In this document: positions 35,153-44,850 of the stretch, one piece after another
Position numbering within the stretch: the stretch's first letter is position 1
How the letters are laid out: each line of letters starts with the position of its first letter
The notes under the pieces: generated by a model
Databases searched by the model: none
What the model was told of the DNA's origin: nothing
What the model saw: only the letters and a program-made list of their open reading frames with translations
Assembly (NCBI RefSeq): GCF_003885045.1
Contig: NZ_RHJS01000002.1
Location: 4,829,302-4,893,301 of the forward strand
Length of the DNA: 64,000 nucleotides
DNA from: Schaedlerella arabinosiphila
GTDB taxonomy: Bacteria; Bacillota; Clostridia; Lachnospirales; Lachnospiraceae
Direction: 5' to 3'
Position numbers and translations under genes: made by a program

Positions 35153-36352
35153 CTAATCGTTGCCTGCCACTTTGTCCAAGAGCCTTACGGAAGTCCGTTT
35201 TGCTTCCCTTGTGGCATGGGCATACACATTCATTGTGGTACTCACGTCAGAGTGTCCTAAGAGTTCCTGCACGTCCTTCGGCGCTGCGCCGTTTGACAGC
35301 AAATTGCTTGTATAAGTATGGCGGAGCTGGTGGAAATGAAACCCCTCAAATCCGTCCAGTTTCTTTGCCAGTGTCCGGCAGACGATACTCAATGTACTCG
35401 GCGTTTCAAGGCAGCCGTCCGGTCTTAAACATACAAATGAGATTTCGTTGTAATCCGCCGGAATGTCCTGCGTGTTCTCCAAGCTGTAATACTCATAGTA
35501 AACCCTGTTTTTATCCTGTACTTCCTTGTAGTAGTTGCGGTGGTACAGTTCCCCGTACTGCATCTGATTTTTAAGCTGTCCTTTCCTTGCTTTTTTCAGT
35601 ATGGCGGTAAGCGTGTCTCCAAAATCAACCGTCCGCACTTTCTTACGTTTTGTCGGCCCGATAATCGTTTTGTGCTTTGCACCGTCATAGCGGACGCTCC
35701 GTTTTACCGTAAGATACTGTTCTTCAAGGTTGATGTCCTGCCAGGTCAGCCCGCATACCTCGCCAATCCTAAGACCTGCATAGTAAGCTATCTGTATCGG
35801 CAGAACCGCTGAAACATTTTTCTTTTTAAGATAAGCGATAAGTTTCTCATAGTCATCATGAGAAATAGGCTGCGTGCCTGCCTGTCCCATATCTTCCTCT
35901 GAAAACAAATCCACTTCCTCTGCCTTTCGTTTCAGCTTGATGTACTGCATTGGATTGAACGTAATCAGTTGTTTTGGGAATACCGCAAAACGGAACGACT
36001 GCTGTAAAACCGCCGAGAAAGAGTGGATATAGTCTTTGCTCAATCCTTTTTTGACTTTTCCGTCGGGATAAGTCCCTCCGAAAGTAAGCAGGTCAAGGAA
36101 TGTCTGCAAATGCTCCGCTGTTACGGTTTTTAACCTTCGGTCAGCAACAGGGTGTTTCTTAATGCACCGTATCGCACCGAGATAATTTTCCACAGTACCG
36201 TTGCTAAGCGTGCCAAGCTTTAATTCTTCCTCCGCCCAAATATTGAGCAGTTCCCCAAGCGTGATATTGTCAGCCTTTGCAATAAATTTCTTTTCTTCGT
36301 AATCCTCCATTGCCTGCCGTAACAGCTTTTCCGTCTCGCTCTTGCTTTCCGT
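35153..36352 (-). pseudogene. Tyrosine recombinase (integrase), 5'-truncated
   Basis: The frame encodes the core-binding domain from about SETEKLLRQAMEDYEEKKF onward and the complete catalytic domain: Arg in YYAGLRIGEVCGLTW, HQLRHTY, LLGHSDVSTTMNVY with the nucleophile Tyr. The N-terminal arm-binding domain is missing: upstream of about 36352 the frame runs into antisense sequence of a relaxase gene (MRTFPFSSSISF...), which is not integrase. It is a Tn916-type integrase that has lost its first 60 or so residues, so it is probably inactive or poorly expressed. Confidence 0.8.
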
Positions 36353-36353
36353 A

Positions 36354-37553
36354 CCCGTAAACGGGAAACACGTTCGCACCAAGAAAGAGATACTTGACGA
36401 AAACGGGAATGTCCGCAAAGGCTGTAAAATCGTGAAGAAGGGCGAAGTTTATGAGCGCAGTCTTTTTACCGTCAAGAACAAGCTGTTCAAGCAGGAGAAT
36501 TTTGTTGACGAGGTAAAGCATTTCTGTACTGACCTTATCAATCTTCTTGTAAAAGATGACAAAGAGAAACTCCATGTGTTCGACAGCAGCGGATTGTATC
36601 TTGCCACCAAGAAGATAGGAAAGAATAACCCGAAAGCAGAACAGATACAGACCGATAACGAAATGTGTATGCGCTGGAATTGTGAGGTAGACAGGGCAAT
36701 TGTCAGCGGTGTTTCTGAAACGGAGATACAACAGATAAAGAAAAAATATATCACAGACCGCATCAGAGAATCCGTTGATATATTCGGCAGCCAGCCGGAA
36801 CGTCTGGGAAGTATTATAATGACTGCTGTTACGGCGCTGGCGTTGCTGATTTCTAAAGTATTGGATAAGGCGAAGGAACTGTCTGCAAAGTTTTTTGAGA
36901 AAGAATTGTTACAGCCGATTGCAGAGTCAAGCGAGGGAAGAACGGCAGAAATAATACCGCAGACGGATAAAATGCCAAAGCAGGAACAAATCACGCATAA
37001 AGAACCGACTGACGATTTATCGACACAACAACGTACATTGCAGCCCAAAACACAGACAGCAGAGCCGGAAACACCACAGATACCGCCAAAGCCCGTCATG
37101 TCCGCTGAAGCTGCCGCATATCCAAAGCTACTAAAGATTTATAAGGAGTTAAACCGTCAAAACGGGATTATCTTTGACGCAGAACGAATGCGCAATGAGT
37201 TGGAACTGGAACGTGACAGCCTGAAAGGATTGGCAAAACTGACAAAGAAAGGGGAACTGCAAAGTAGGATTGACCGCAAGAATGAGGAAATCGACCTTTT
37301 GAAAGTCGGTTTGTCGGGGATAGTCAAGCGATATGGATTCCAGGCGGTTCATGATTTCTACAAAGTCTTTTCTGTCTCTAAAACTGCTAATGCCGAATAT
37401 CGGAACAAGGTGGATAAATGGGAAGAACAATACGGGGAAAAAGTACAAAACAAGGAAGAAAGCATATCCAAACGGTTACGGAATTATCAAAGGGAAAATG
37501 CAGACAGACAAACAAAACAGATTTCAAAAAGCAGAAACAGAGGGGCAAGATGA
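36354..37553 (+). pseudogene. MobL-type relaxase, C-terminal part only
   Basis: About 400 residues from VNGKHVRTKKEILDENGNVR to SRNRGAR. Features are those of the C-terminal half of a Clostridia relaxase: a conserved block (DNEMCMRWNCEVDRAIVSG), a hydrophobic stretch (IIMTAVTALALLISKVLD), a Pro/Gln/Thr-rich linker and a coiled coil. The N-terminal HUH nickase domain is absent because the gene is cut at about 36352, exactly where the divergent integrase is also cut. A possible ATG lies at 36342 but no ribosome site. Confidence 0.7.
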
Positions 37554-37599
37554 CATGCCCCTCTAAAATTTTATTAAGATATTTTTGGCTTGTAAAAAC

Positions 37600-37616
37600 T
37601 TTACATCAATTTTACG
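37600..37616 (+). promoter_or_regulatory. Candidate PHO box upstream of pstS
   Basis: TTTACA-TCAAT-TTTACG: two related hexamers with an 11-base period, like the TT(A/T)ACA direct repeats bound by PhoP in Bacillus. It lies 86 bases upstream of pstS. A third, poorer copy (TGTAAACTT, 37660s) follows. Confidence 0.5.
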
Positions 37617-37701
37617 ATGCCACGATATTGGATTTGATATTTGCGCTATATGATATAGCTGTAAACTTCAAGAAAAACAAAAAGCAAAGGAGATTCAAAA
37701 A

Positions 37702-38595
37702 ATGAAAACATCAAAAAAATTCTTGGCATTTGCCCTTGTGAGTGTTCTAATGCTGTCTGCATTAACGGGGTGCAGTAATAAGAACGGGGGAGCTTCCGGC
37801 AAGTTTGATACGGCAAGAGAGATCAATGTGCTTACCCGCGAAGATGGTTCGGGGACACGCGGCGCGTTCATAGAGCTGTTTGGAATTGAGCAGAAAAATG
37901 AAGCGGGAGAAAAAATTGACTATACAGCAGACACCGCCGCCGTTACAAATTCTACGTCTGTTATGATGACAACGGTTGCCGGGGATTTATACTCTATCGG
38001 ATATATTTCTCTTGGCTCCATGAATGATACTGTAAAGGCGATTCAGATCGACGGCTGCGAAGCAACGATTGAAAATATCAAAAATGGTACATATAAGATC
38101 GCGCGTCCCTTTAACATTGCAACAAAAGACGGTTTGAGTGACACGGCGCAGGATTTTATCGACTTTATTATGAGTGCGGACGGTCAAGCGGTGATTGAGG
38201 AAAATGGATATATTTCTGTATCTGATGCGGGAAGTTACAGCGGAGAAATGGATTCGGGCAAAATTATTGTAGCGGGTTCCAGCTCTGTCACCCCGGTTAT
38301 GGAAAAACTCAAAGAAGCCTATCTTGAGAGAAATCCGGGCGTTACGATTGAGATACAGCAAAGCGATTCTTCTACTGGTATGTCTGACACGATAGACGGA
38401 ACCTGCGATATAGGTATGGCTTCCCGTGAGCTGAAAGATTCCGAAATGGAAAAAGGACTGACCGCTACCGTAATTGCAATGGACGGTATTACAGTGATTG
38501 TTAATAATGACTGTCCCATAAATAACCTTACAAGTGAACAGGTAAAAGATATTTTTATGGGTAATGTGGTTCGTTGGAGTGAAATATCACAGTAG
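37702..38595 (+). CDS. pstS: Phosphate-binding lipoprotein PstS with swapped halves
   Basis: 297-residue phosphate ABC transporter substrate-binding lipoprotein; lipobox LTGC with Cys24. The order of conserved blocks is inverted relative to usual PstS. The block with TREDGSGTRGAF (residues 45-56) and SADGQAVIEENGY (158-170), normally C-terminal, comes first; the block with VAGSSSVTPVMEKL (190-203), DIGMASRELK (236-245) and IAMDGITVIVN (258-268), normally N-terminal, comes second. All phosphate-contacting loops are present, so binding should be preserved. RBS AAAGGAGATTC. First gene of a seven-gene pst/pho operon. Confidence 0.85.
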   Translation: MKTSKKFLAFALVSVLMLSALTGCSNKNGGASGKFDTAREINVLTREDGSGTRGAFIELFGIEQKNEAGEKIDYTADTAAVTNSTSVMMTTVAGDLYSIGYISLGSMNDTVKAIQIDGCEATIENIKNGTYKIARPFNIATKDGLSDTAQDFIDFIMSADGQAVIEENGYISVSDAGSYSGEMDSGKIIVAGSSSVTPVMEKLKEAYLERNPGVTIEIQQSDSSTGMSDTIDGTCDIGMASRELKDSEMEKGLTATVIAMDGITVIVNNDCPINNLTSEQVKDIFMGNVVRWSEISQ

Positions 38596-38605
38596 GATTT
38601 TAAGA

Positions 38606-38635
38606 GGCTGCGGTAAGAAAGCCGCCGCCCCTTTT
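38606..38635 (+). terminator. Leaky terminator/attenuator between pstS and pstC
   Basis: GGCTGCGG and CCGCCGCC form an eight-base stem with one mismatch, followed by CCTTTT. Its position right after pstS suggests partial termination so that the binding protein is made in excess of the permeases. Confidence 0.5.
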
Positions 38636-38652
38636 CAATAAGGAGCATGATT

Positions 38653-39501
38653 ATGAAGAATATAAAAGAAAAAGTGATGAAACTGCTTTTTTTCTTGACA
38701 GCCCTTGTTTCCATAGCAGCGGTAATTCTAATCTGCATATTCCTGTTTGCAAGCGGTATCCCTGCAATAAAAGAAATAAGCGTTTTCAAATTTTTGCTGG
38801 GTACAAGCTGGAAACCCGCAAATAATCTCTATGGGATTCTCCCTATGATTGTCGGCTCTTTCTATGTAACTGCCGGAGCATTGATTATTGGCGTACCGAT
38901 TGGAATATTGACAGCGGTATTCATGGCAAGATTTGCTCCGAGAAGTATCTATGCGCCTTTGAAAGCTGCTATTAATCTAATGGCGGGGATTCCGTCGGTT
39001 GTGTACGGTTTTTTTGGATTGGTAGTCTTAGTGCCTTTTATTCGGGAAGCCTTTGGCGGGCGCGGTATGAGTGTTCTTACGGCTTCTGTCCTGCTGGGGC
39101 TGATGATTTTACCTACCATTATCAGCGTTTCGGAAACTTCAATCCGGGCTGTCCCGGAAAGTTACTATGAGGGAGGGCTTGCTCTTGGAGCTTCCCATGA
39201 AAGAAGTGTATTTTTTACGGTTCTTCCCGCAGCAAAGAGCGGTATTTTTGCAGGGGTTGTATTAGGGATTGGGCGGGCAGTCGGTGAAACAATGGCGGTT
39301 ATGATGGTTGCCGGAAATCAAGCGGTTATCCCGGACAGTATGCTTTCCGGCGTTCGGACACTGACCACAAACATTGTATTGGAAATGGGATATTCTACGG
39401 ATTTACACCGTGAAGCGTTAATTGGTACGGCTGTTGTTCTGTTTGTTTTCATTCTCATTATCAATCTGTCCCTCTCCCTGTTCAAAAGGAGGGTGAAATA
39501 A
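38653..39501 (+). CDS. pstC: Phosphate ABC transporter permease PstC
   Basis: 282-residue permease with six predicted transmembrane segments. Family blocks include IPSVVYGFFGLVVLVPF and, as the ATPase-docking loop, SYYEGGLALGASHERSVFF. Start 38653 (MKNIKEKVM) places GGAG eight bases upstream; ATG 38647 is an alternative. It pairs with PstA, whose gene begins at the base after the PstC stop. Confidence 0.92.
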   Translation: MKNIKEKVMKLLFFLTALVSIAAVILICIFLFASGIPAIKEISVFKFLLGTSWKPANNLYGILPMIVGSFYVTAGALIIGVPIGILTAVFMARFAPRSIYAPLKAAINLMAGIPSVVYGFFGLVVLVPFIREAFGGRGMSVLTASVLLGLMILPTIISVSETSIRAVPESYYEGGLALGASHERSVFFTVLPAAKSGIFAGVVLGIGRAVGETMAVMMVAGNQAVIPDSMLSGVRTLTTNIVLEMGYSTDLHREALIGTAVVLFVFILIINLSLSLFKRRVK

Positions 39502-40368
39502 ATGGTTGGGAAATTGAAACGGAAATGGTGCGCATACAGACGAGACCCTAAATCTTTTGTTCTCTTTCTTTCTGTATGCCTTGCAGCAATGATTACAATG
39601 CTTGCGCTTATTTTTATTAGTGCATATATATTGATAAAAGGGATTCCAAATTTAACGCCGGATTTATTTGACAGCAAATATACAACAGAAAATGTGTCCC
39701 TGCTTCCGGCACTTATCAATACACTGTTCATTATGCTGCTTTCTCTGCTGTTTGCAGTTCCCGTAGGAATTGGTGCAGCAATTTATCTGACAGAGTACGC
39801 AAGACGGGGAAATAAACTGGTTCATATCATAGGTATTACCGCTGAAACATTGTCTGGGATTCCGTCAATCGTTTATGGGCTGTTCGGTTCCCTGTTCTTT
39901 GTAAAATATCTTGGGCTGGGGTTGTCTTTACTGTCCGGGGCTTTGACTTTGAGTATTATGATTTTGCCGCTTATTATGCGGACAACAGAAGAAGCCTTGC
40001 GAAGCGTTCCCGACAGTTACCGTGAGGGCAGCTTTGGGCTTGGAGCCGGAAAGCTACGAACCGTGTTCTCTATTGTCCTGCCCTGCGCTGTTCCGGGTAT
40101 TTTGTCCGGCGTTATTCTTGGAATCGGGCGTATCGTCGGGGAATCGGCGGCACTGATCTTTACTGCCGGAACCGTTGCAGAAATAGCAACAAGTATTTTT
40201 TCGTCGGCAAGAACTTTATCCGTCCATATGTATTCTATTTCGGGCGAGGGGCTGTATATCAAGCAGACCTACGCAACTGCGGTTGTATTATTGGTTGTTG
40301 TCATTCTGATAAATGCACTTTCTGGGTTTGTGGCAAAAAAGATAGGAGGTAAAAATACAGATGGATAA
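39502..40368 (+). CDS. pstA: Phosphate ABC transporter permease PstA
   Basis: 288-residue permease with six transmembrane segments and the PstA block TLSGIPSIVYGLFGSLFF and docking loop SYREGSFGLGAGKLRTVF. RBS AGGAGGGTGAAATA lies within the end of pstC; the gene overlaps pstB by eight bases, implying coupled translation. Confidence 0.93.
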   Translation: MVGKLKRKWCAYRRDPKSFVLFLSVCLAAMITMLALIFISAYILIKGIPNLTPDLFDSKYTTENVSLLPALINTLFIMLLSLLFAVPVGIGAAIYLTEYARRGNKLVHIIGITAETLSGIPSIVYGLFGSLFFVKYLGLGLSLLSGALTLSIMILPLIMRTTEEALRSVPDSYREGSFGLGAGKLRTVFSIVLPCAVPGILSGVILGIGRIVGESAALIFTAGTVAEIATSIFSSARTLSVHMYSISGEGLYIKQTYATAVVLLVVVILINALSGFVAKKIGGKNTDG

Positions 40369-41110
40369 AATCGTGGTTGAGGATTTGGATTTATTCTACG
40401 GAAACTTTCAAGCCTTGAAAAAAATAAATGTGGCGTTTAAGGAACACGAAATTACCGCGCTGATCGGACCGTCGGGCTGCGGTAAATCGACATTATTAAA
40501 AACATTGAACCGAATGAATGACTTGGTGGAGGGCTGCCACATCAAAGGGACTATCCGTTTAGACGGTGAAGATATTTATGGAAATATGGATATTAACCTA
40601 CTGCGTAAACGTGTGGGAATGGTATTTCAAAAACCGAATCCGTTCCCTATGAGCATTTATGACAATGTTGCCTTTGGAGCAAGGACACATGGTATCCGTT
40701 CTAAAGCTGCGCTGGACGAAATTGTAGAGCGTTCCTTAAAGGGGGCGGCAATTTGGGACGAGGTAAAAGACAGGCTGAAAAAATCTGCGCTTGGTATGTC
40801 GGGCGGTCAACAGCAGCGTCTTTGCATTGCCCGCGCTTTGGCAGTGGAGCCGGAAGTTTTGCTGATGGACGAACCGACCAGCGCACTTGACCCTATTTCT
40901 ACGGCAAAGGTAGAGGAACTTGCCGCAGAATTAAAAAAGGACTATACCATTGTCATTGTGACACATAATATGCAGCAAGCACTCCGAATTTCCGACAGGA
41001 CAGCGTTTTTCCTGCTTGGAGAAATGGTGGAGTTTGGCGAAACAGAAAAATTATTCTCCATGCCGCAGGACAAGCGGACAGAGGATTATATTACGGGGAG
41101 GTTTGGATAA
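40361..41110 (+). CDS. pstB: Phosphate ABC transporter ATPase PstB
   Basis: 249-residue cytoplasmic ATPase. Walker A GPSGCGKST (residues 34-42), Q loop VFQKPNPFPMSIYDN, signature MSGGQQQRL (about 146-154), Walker B VLLMDEPTSALDP and H loop VTHNM. Length and motifs match PstB closely. RBS AGGAGG. The stop overlaps the PhoU start (ATG inside GGATAATGCG). Confidence 0.95.
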   Translation: MDKIVVEDLDLFYGNFQALKKINVAFKEHEITALIGPSGCGKSTLLKTLNRMNDLVEGCHIKGTIRLDGEDIYGNMDINLLRKRVGMVFQKPNPFPMSIYDNVAFGARTHGIRSKAALDEIVERSLKGAAIWDEVKDRLKKSALGMSGGQQQRLCIARALAVEPEVLLMDEPTSALDPISTAKVEELAAELKKDYTIVIVTHNMQQALRISDRTAFFLLGEMVEFGETEKLFSMPQDKRTEDYITGRFG

Positions 41111-41751
41111 TGCGCCTAAAATTTGATGAACAGTTAGATTTATTAAATAAAGAGTTGATTACAATGGGGGCTTTTTGTGAAAATGCGATTGCTATGTCCG
41201 CAAAAGCTCTGACAGAGGGGAATCCCGCGCTTGCAAAGGCTGTTCCCGATCTCTCTGTCCAGATAGACCACAAGGAGCGCGAAATTGAAACTATGTGTCT
41301 AAAACTGCTCTTACAGCAGCAGCCAGTGGCAAAAGATTTGAGGGTTGTATCGTCCGCGCTGAAAATGGTGACAGATATGGCAAGAATCGGAGATCAATCC
41401 GCAGACATAGCGGAAATTATCACATTAGCCAATATCCACGCCACCGACGACACACAGGTTATCCATGATATGTCGGTTGCTGTCATTAAGATGGTAACAG
41501 ACAGCATTGACGCTTTTGTGAAAAAGGATATGCAGATGGCGAAAGCCGTGATAGATTATGATGATGTGGTAGATTCCTTTTTTGATAAGGTGAAGAAAAT
41601 GTTGATTGAGCTTTTCAGTAAACCCGAAACAGACGGTGAATATGCCATAGACCTGTTAATGATAGCAAAATATTTTGAGCGTATCGGAGATCATGCGGTC
41701 AATATTGCAAAATGGGTTCTGTTCTCAATCACAGGGAATAAAGAGGGGTGA
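41110..41751 (+). CDS. phoU: Phosphate signalling protein PhoU
   Basis: 213-residue protein of two three-helix PhoU repeats, each with a metal-cluster motif: RIGDQSADIAE (residues 95-105) and RIGDHAVNIAK (about 196-206). PhoU links the Pst transporter to the PhoR kinase and shuts off the regulon when phosphate is plentiful; the kinase and regulator genes follow in this operon. It overlaps pstB by one codon. Confidence 0.94.
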   Translation: MRLKFDEQLDLLNKELITMGAFCENAIAMSAKALTEGNPALAKAVPDLSVQIDHKEREIETMCLKLLLQQQPVAKDLRVVSSALKMVTDMARIGDQSADIAEIITLANIHATDDTQVIHDMSVAVIKMVTDSIDAFVKKDMQMAKAVIDYDDVVDSFFDKVKKMLIELFSKPETDGEYAIDLLMIAKYFERIGDHAVNIAKWVLFSITGNKEG

Positions 41752-41834
41752 GTATACCGCCGTTGATGAAATACAGGTAATATGGTATGATTGAGTTCGG
41801 AATATTGCCACAGGAAAGAAAGGAGCGGATTTAT

Positions 41835-42509
41835 ATGATTTATTGTGTTGAGGACGACAGCTCTATCCGTGATCTGATGATATACACATTAAATTCTGCC
41901 GGATTTAAAGCAAAAGGTTTTGACTGCGCGGACAGCTTTTTTGACGCTTTGCAGACAGAAAAGCCCCAGCTTATTATGCTTGATATAATGCTTCCCGGCG
42001 AAGATGGCATTTCCATATTGAAAAAGCTGCGTATGCAGGGGACGACAGAGGATATTCCTGTTATTATGGCGACAGCCAAAGGAACCGAATATGACAAAGT
42101 AACCGGGCTTGACTTGGGGGCTGATGATTACCTTGCAAAGCCGTTTGGCATGATGGAAATGGTTTCCCGTGTGAAAGCGGTATTGCGCCGTACAAGCCCG
42201 AAAGAAGAAACAAAAAAGCTAAAAATTGGAAATTTAGAATTGAATTTGGAAACATATATTGTACTTGTAAACAACGAACGGGTTCAGTTGACACTGAAAG
42301 AACATAAGCTGCTCCATATTTTTATGGAAAACCCCGGACGGGTGTTTACACGCGATCAGCTTCTTGAAATGATATGGGGCATTGACTACATAGGGGAAAC
42401 CCGAACCGTAGATGTTCACATTGGAACACTCCGAACAAAATTAGGCGAATGTGGGAGCTATATTGAAACGGTACGGGGAGTTGGGTATCGAATGGAGGGG
42501 GAAGTATGA
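41835..42509 (+). CDS. phoP: PhoB/PhoP-type response regulator
   Basis: 224-residue OmpR-family regulator. Receiver: acidic VEDDSS (residues 4-9), phospho-acceptor Asp in LIMLDIMLPGEDG (about 51), Lys in YLAKPFG. C-terminal winged helix with VDVHIGTLRTK. Start 41835 has AAAGGAGCGGATTTAT upstream; a longer in-frame start at 41787 is less likely. Its position after phoU and the candidate PHO box before pstS imply that it activates this operon under phosphate limitation. Confidence 0.9.
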   Translation: MIYCVEDDSSIRDLMIYTLNSAGFKAKGFDCADSFFDALQTEKPQLIMLDIMLPGEDGISILKKLRMQGTTEDIPVIMATAKGTEYDKVTGLDLGADDYLAKPFGMMEMVSRVKAVLRRTSPKEETKKLKIGNLELNLETYIVLVNNERVQLTLKEHKLLHIFMENPGRVFTRDQLLEMIWGIDYIGETRTVDVHIGTLRTKLGECGSYIETVRGVGYRMEGEV

Positions 42510-44161
42510 CGAAACGAATTTTTCGTTCAATCTGCCTTGTCGCATTGACTGTTTTTCTCGCGTCTGTTGTCCTGTTCATGGGTGTTCTGTATGAATACTT
42601 TTCAAATGTTGAACAGGCACAGCTAAAAATGCAGACAACCCTTGCCGCACAGGGCGTTACAAATGAGGGTATTGATTATTTCCATGATTTGAAAGTGAAA
42701 AATTACCGTATATCATGGATTGATACAGAGGGAAATGTCATTTTTGATAGTGCGTCTGATACTGCGGAAATGGAAAATCATTTAGAGCGGGAAGAAGTGC
42801 GGGAAGCCCTTTCTTCGGGCTATGGTGAAAGCAGACGGTATTCTGCTACTTTGATGGAGCGTTCGTTTTATTCCGCGCAGAAACTTGATGATGGCACTAT
42901 ATTACGGCTTTCTATATCTCAAAATTCTATTTTGACTCTCCTTTTAGGCATGACAAAGCCGATTTGCATTATCTTTGTGATTGCGCTGTTTCTTTCCATT
43001 GTTTTAGCTATTCAAGTTTCAAAAAAAATAGTAAAGCCATTAAATGAAATTGATCTTGATAATCCGTTGTCAAATGAGGGCTATGATGAGCTTTCCCCTT
43101 TTTTACGGCGTATTGACAGCCAGCAAAAACAGTTACGGGGACAGAAAGCCGAACTTCTCCAAAAAGAGAATGAATTAAATACGATTATCGGCAGCATGAA
43201 TGAGGGCATGATTCTCTTAAATCAAAAAGGAAAAATTATCAGTATAAACCCTGCGGCAAGAAAACTGTTAGACGCTGACACAGACTGTATCGGTTCTGAT
43301 ATGCTGTCCTTGTGCCGTAATCTTGAATTGCAGGAAATCCTTACAAAAGCCTTGCAAGGGGAACGGGGCGAGAACATTATCCGGCTGTATGGAGAAAGCT
43401 ATCAAATTGACGCCGATCCGATCACTTCTGAAAATATTGTGAAAGGAGCCGCACTTTTCTTTTTCAATGTGACGGAAAAAGAAAAAGCGGAACAGATACG
43501 CCGAGAATTTACCGCTAATGTGTCCCATGAATTAAAAACCCCGCTTCACTCCATTTCCGGGTATGCGGAGCTTTTGAAAAACGATATGGTAGAGGAGAAC
43601 GATAAAATACCTTTTGCCGGAAAGATTTATGATGAAGCCGGACGTATGATACGGCTTGTAGAGGACATTATCAGTCTTTCGCACCTTGACGAAGATGCGG
43701 ACGATATGCAGAGGGAAAATATCGACTTATACACATTGGCAGAAAAGGCGGTACAGAGCTTAGAGCCACAGGCAGATACTGTATGTGTTGCATTGGAGCT
43801 TTCCGGCGTTCCGGCTCCCCTTAACGGTATACCCCAGCTTTTATACAGTGTGATTTATAATCTTTGTGACAATGCGATTAAGTATAATCACGAAAACGGA
43901 AAAGTAATGGTGAACATACAGAATGAAAACGGCATGGTAGTTTTATCAGTGGAGGACACAGGGATAGGAATTGCACCCGAACATCAAGAGCGGATTTTTG
44001 AGCGTTTCTATCGTGTTGATAAGAGCCATTCTAAGGCAGTAGGGGGAACCGGGCTTGGGCTTTCTATTGTGAAACACGCCGCTAAAATCCATAATGCCAA
44101 AGTTGATGTAAAAAGTCATGTCGGAAAAGGCACGACGGTTATTGTAACATTTCCCAAATAA
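42506..44161 (+). CDS. phoR: PhoR-type sensor histidine kinase
   Basis: 551-residue membrane kinase. TM1 (about 8-27), an extracytoplasmic domain of about 120 residues, TM2 (about 150-172), a degenerate HAMP, a PAS domain (NTIIGSMNEGMILLNQKGKI), HisKA with His in ANVSHELKTPLHSISGYAEL and an ATPase domain with DNAIKYN, GIGIAPE and GTGLGLSIVKH. It overlaps the regulator gene by four bases (ATGA). Phosphate is probably sensed via PstSCAB-PhoU rather than directly. Confidence 0.92.
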   Translation: MTKRIFRSICLVALTVFLASVVLFMGVLYEYFSNVEQAQLKMQTTLAAQGVTNEGIDYFHDLKVKNYRISWIDTEGNVIFDSASDTAEMENHLEREEVREALSSGYGESRRYSATLMERSFYSAQKLDDGTILRLSISQNSILTLLLGMTKPICIIFVIALFLSIVLAIQVSKKIVKPLNEIDLDNPLSNEGYDELSPFLRRIDSQQKQLRGQKAELLQKENELNTIIGSMNEGMILLNQKGKIISINPAARKLLDADTDCIGSDMLSLCRNLELQEILTKALQGERGENIIRLYGESYQIDADPITSENIVKGAALFFFNVTEKEKAEQIRREFTANVSHELKTPLHSISGYAELLKNDMVEENDKIPFAGKIYDEAGRMIRLVEDIISLSHLDEDADDMQRENIDLYTLAEKAVQSLEPQADTVCVALELSGVPAPLNGIPQLLYSVIYNLCDNAIKYNHENGKVMVNIQNENGMVVLSVEDTGIGIAPEHQERIFERFYRVDKSHSKAVGGTGLGLSIVKHAAKIHNAKVDVKSHVGKGTTVIVTFPK

Positions 44162-44213
44162 AAATATGAACGGTTTTATTACCTCTTGTCATAAGTGTTA
44201 ATTTAGAAAAAGC

Positions 44214-44253
44214 TGAACCGATAACATATATAATTAGCAGTTATCGGTTCAGT
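44214..44253 (+). terminator. Terminator of the pst-pho operon
   Basis: CTGAACCGATAA and TTATCGGTTCAG form a perfect 12-base stem, 16-base loop, followed by TTAATTTGTTT. Confidence 0.8.
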
Positions 44254-44319
44254 TAATTTGTTTCAATTTGTTCATTAAAAAGCTACACTATGCAAATATT
44301 GATATAGTAATTATAAAAA

Positions 44320-44553
44320 TTACCACAATTCCAATGAATCTTCCGCATCCACCCACATCTGCATATTTCCATCAAGATAGAGCCTTGCGTATTCAAGCGG
44401 CTCGTCTATTGCCAGAGTATTTAAGGCACATTCAGAGCAGGGAGTAGTTTTCAACCCTTCTTCCGCTTTATTGCAGTCTATCCGTAAAAAGTTGCCTACA
44501 TAAGTGTATACGTCAATGCTGTTATGGTGGATATTGTATGTTGCGTAAATCAT
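44320..44553 (-). CDS. Small DUF6061-like protein
   Basis: 77-residue protein beginning MIYATYNIHHNSIDVYTYVG and ending LEYARLYLDGNMQMWVDAED. The arrangement (short N-terminal beta hairpin, TTPCSECALN, then 'YA.LYLDG') resembles DUF6061 proteins found in mobile regions of Clostridia; function unknown. The start was placed at 44553 rather than 44601 because AGAGGACAGATAAAATAAAT precedes it. Confidence 0.5.
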   Translation of the reverse strand: MIYATYNIHHNSIDVYTYVGNFLRIDCNKAEEGLKTTPCSECALNTLAIDEPLEYARLYLDGNMQMWVDAEDSLELW

Positions 44554-44850
44554 ATTTATTTTATCTGTCCTCTTTTCAATGATTTTTTGAAAGCATTTCA
44601 ATCAGTTTACCAATTCCCGTATATTATGTGTTATAATATTTTATGTGATTTTGTTTCCCTCATTTTTTCCCTTATCAGGGTTCGTAATGCCCTGTGGGAA
44701 TATATAACACAAGGGAAACCTTAAGGGAAAGTTCATCTGCGATAAACTTAGTGTTTTCAAGGGTTAGCAAGGATTTTAATAATAAAATATAACAGCTAAT
44801 ATTTCCCTTGAAAATCATCAAAGCACAATCGGAATTTGGGGAAGTAGTAT
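44554..44850. other. AT-rich intergenic region with short hairpins
   Basis: No gene seen. It contains AGGG...CCCT (44676-44693), CAAGGGAAA at 44711-44719 (also seen by the integrase at 35.1 kb) and a TTTTCAAGGGTTAGCAAGG stretch near 44755. These could be residues of an element end, but no clear inverted or direct repeat pair was found. Confidence 0.3.

Noticed and set aside
44640..44815. Element end (att) matching the integrase side at 35.1 kb
   Set aside because: Only short shared words (CAAGGGAAA, TTTTCAAGG) were found; no clear direct repeat bounds 35-45 kb.
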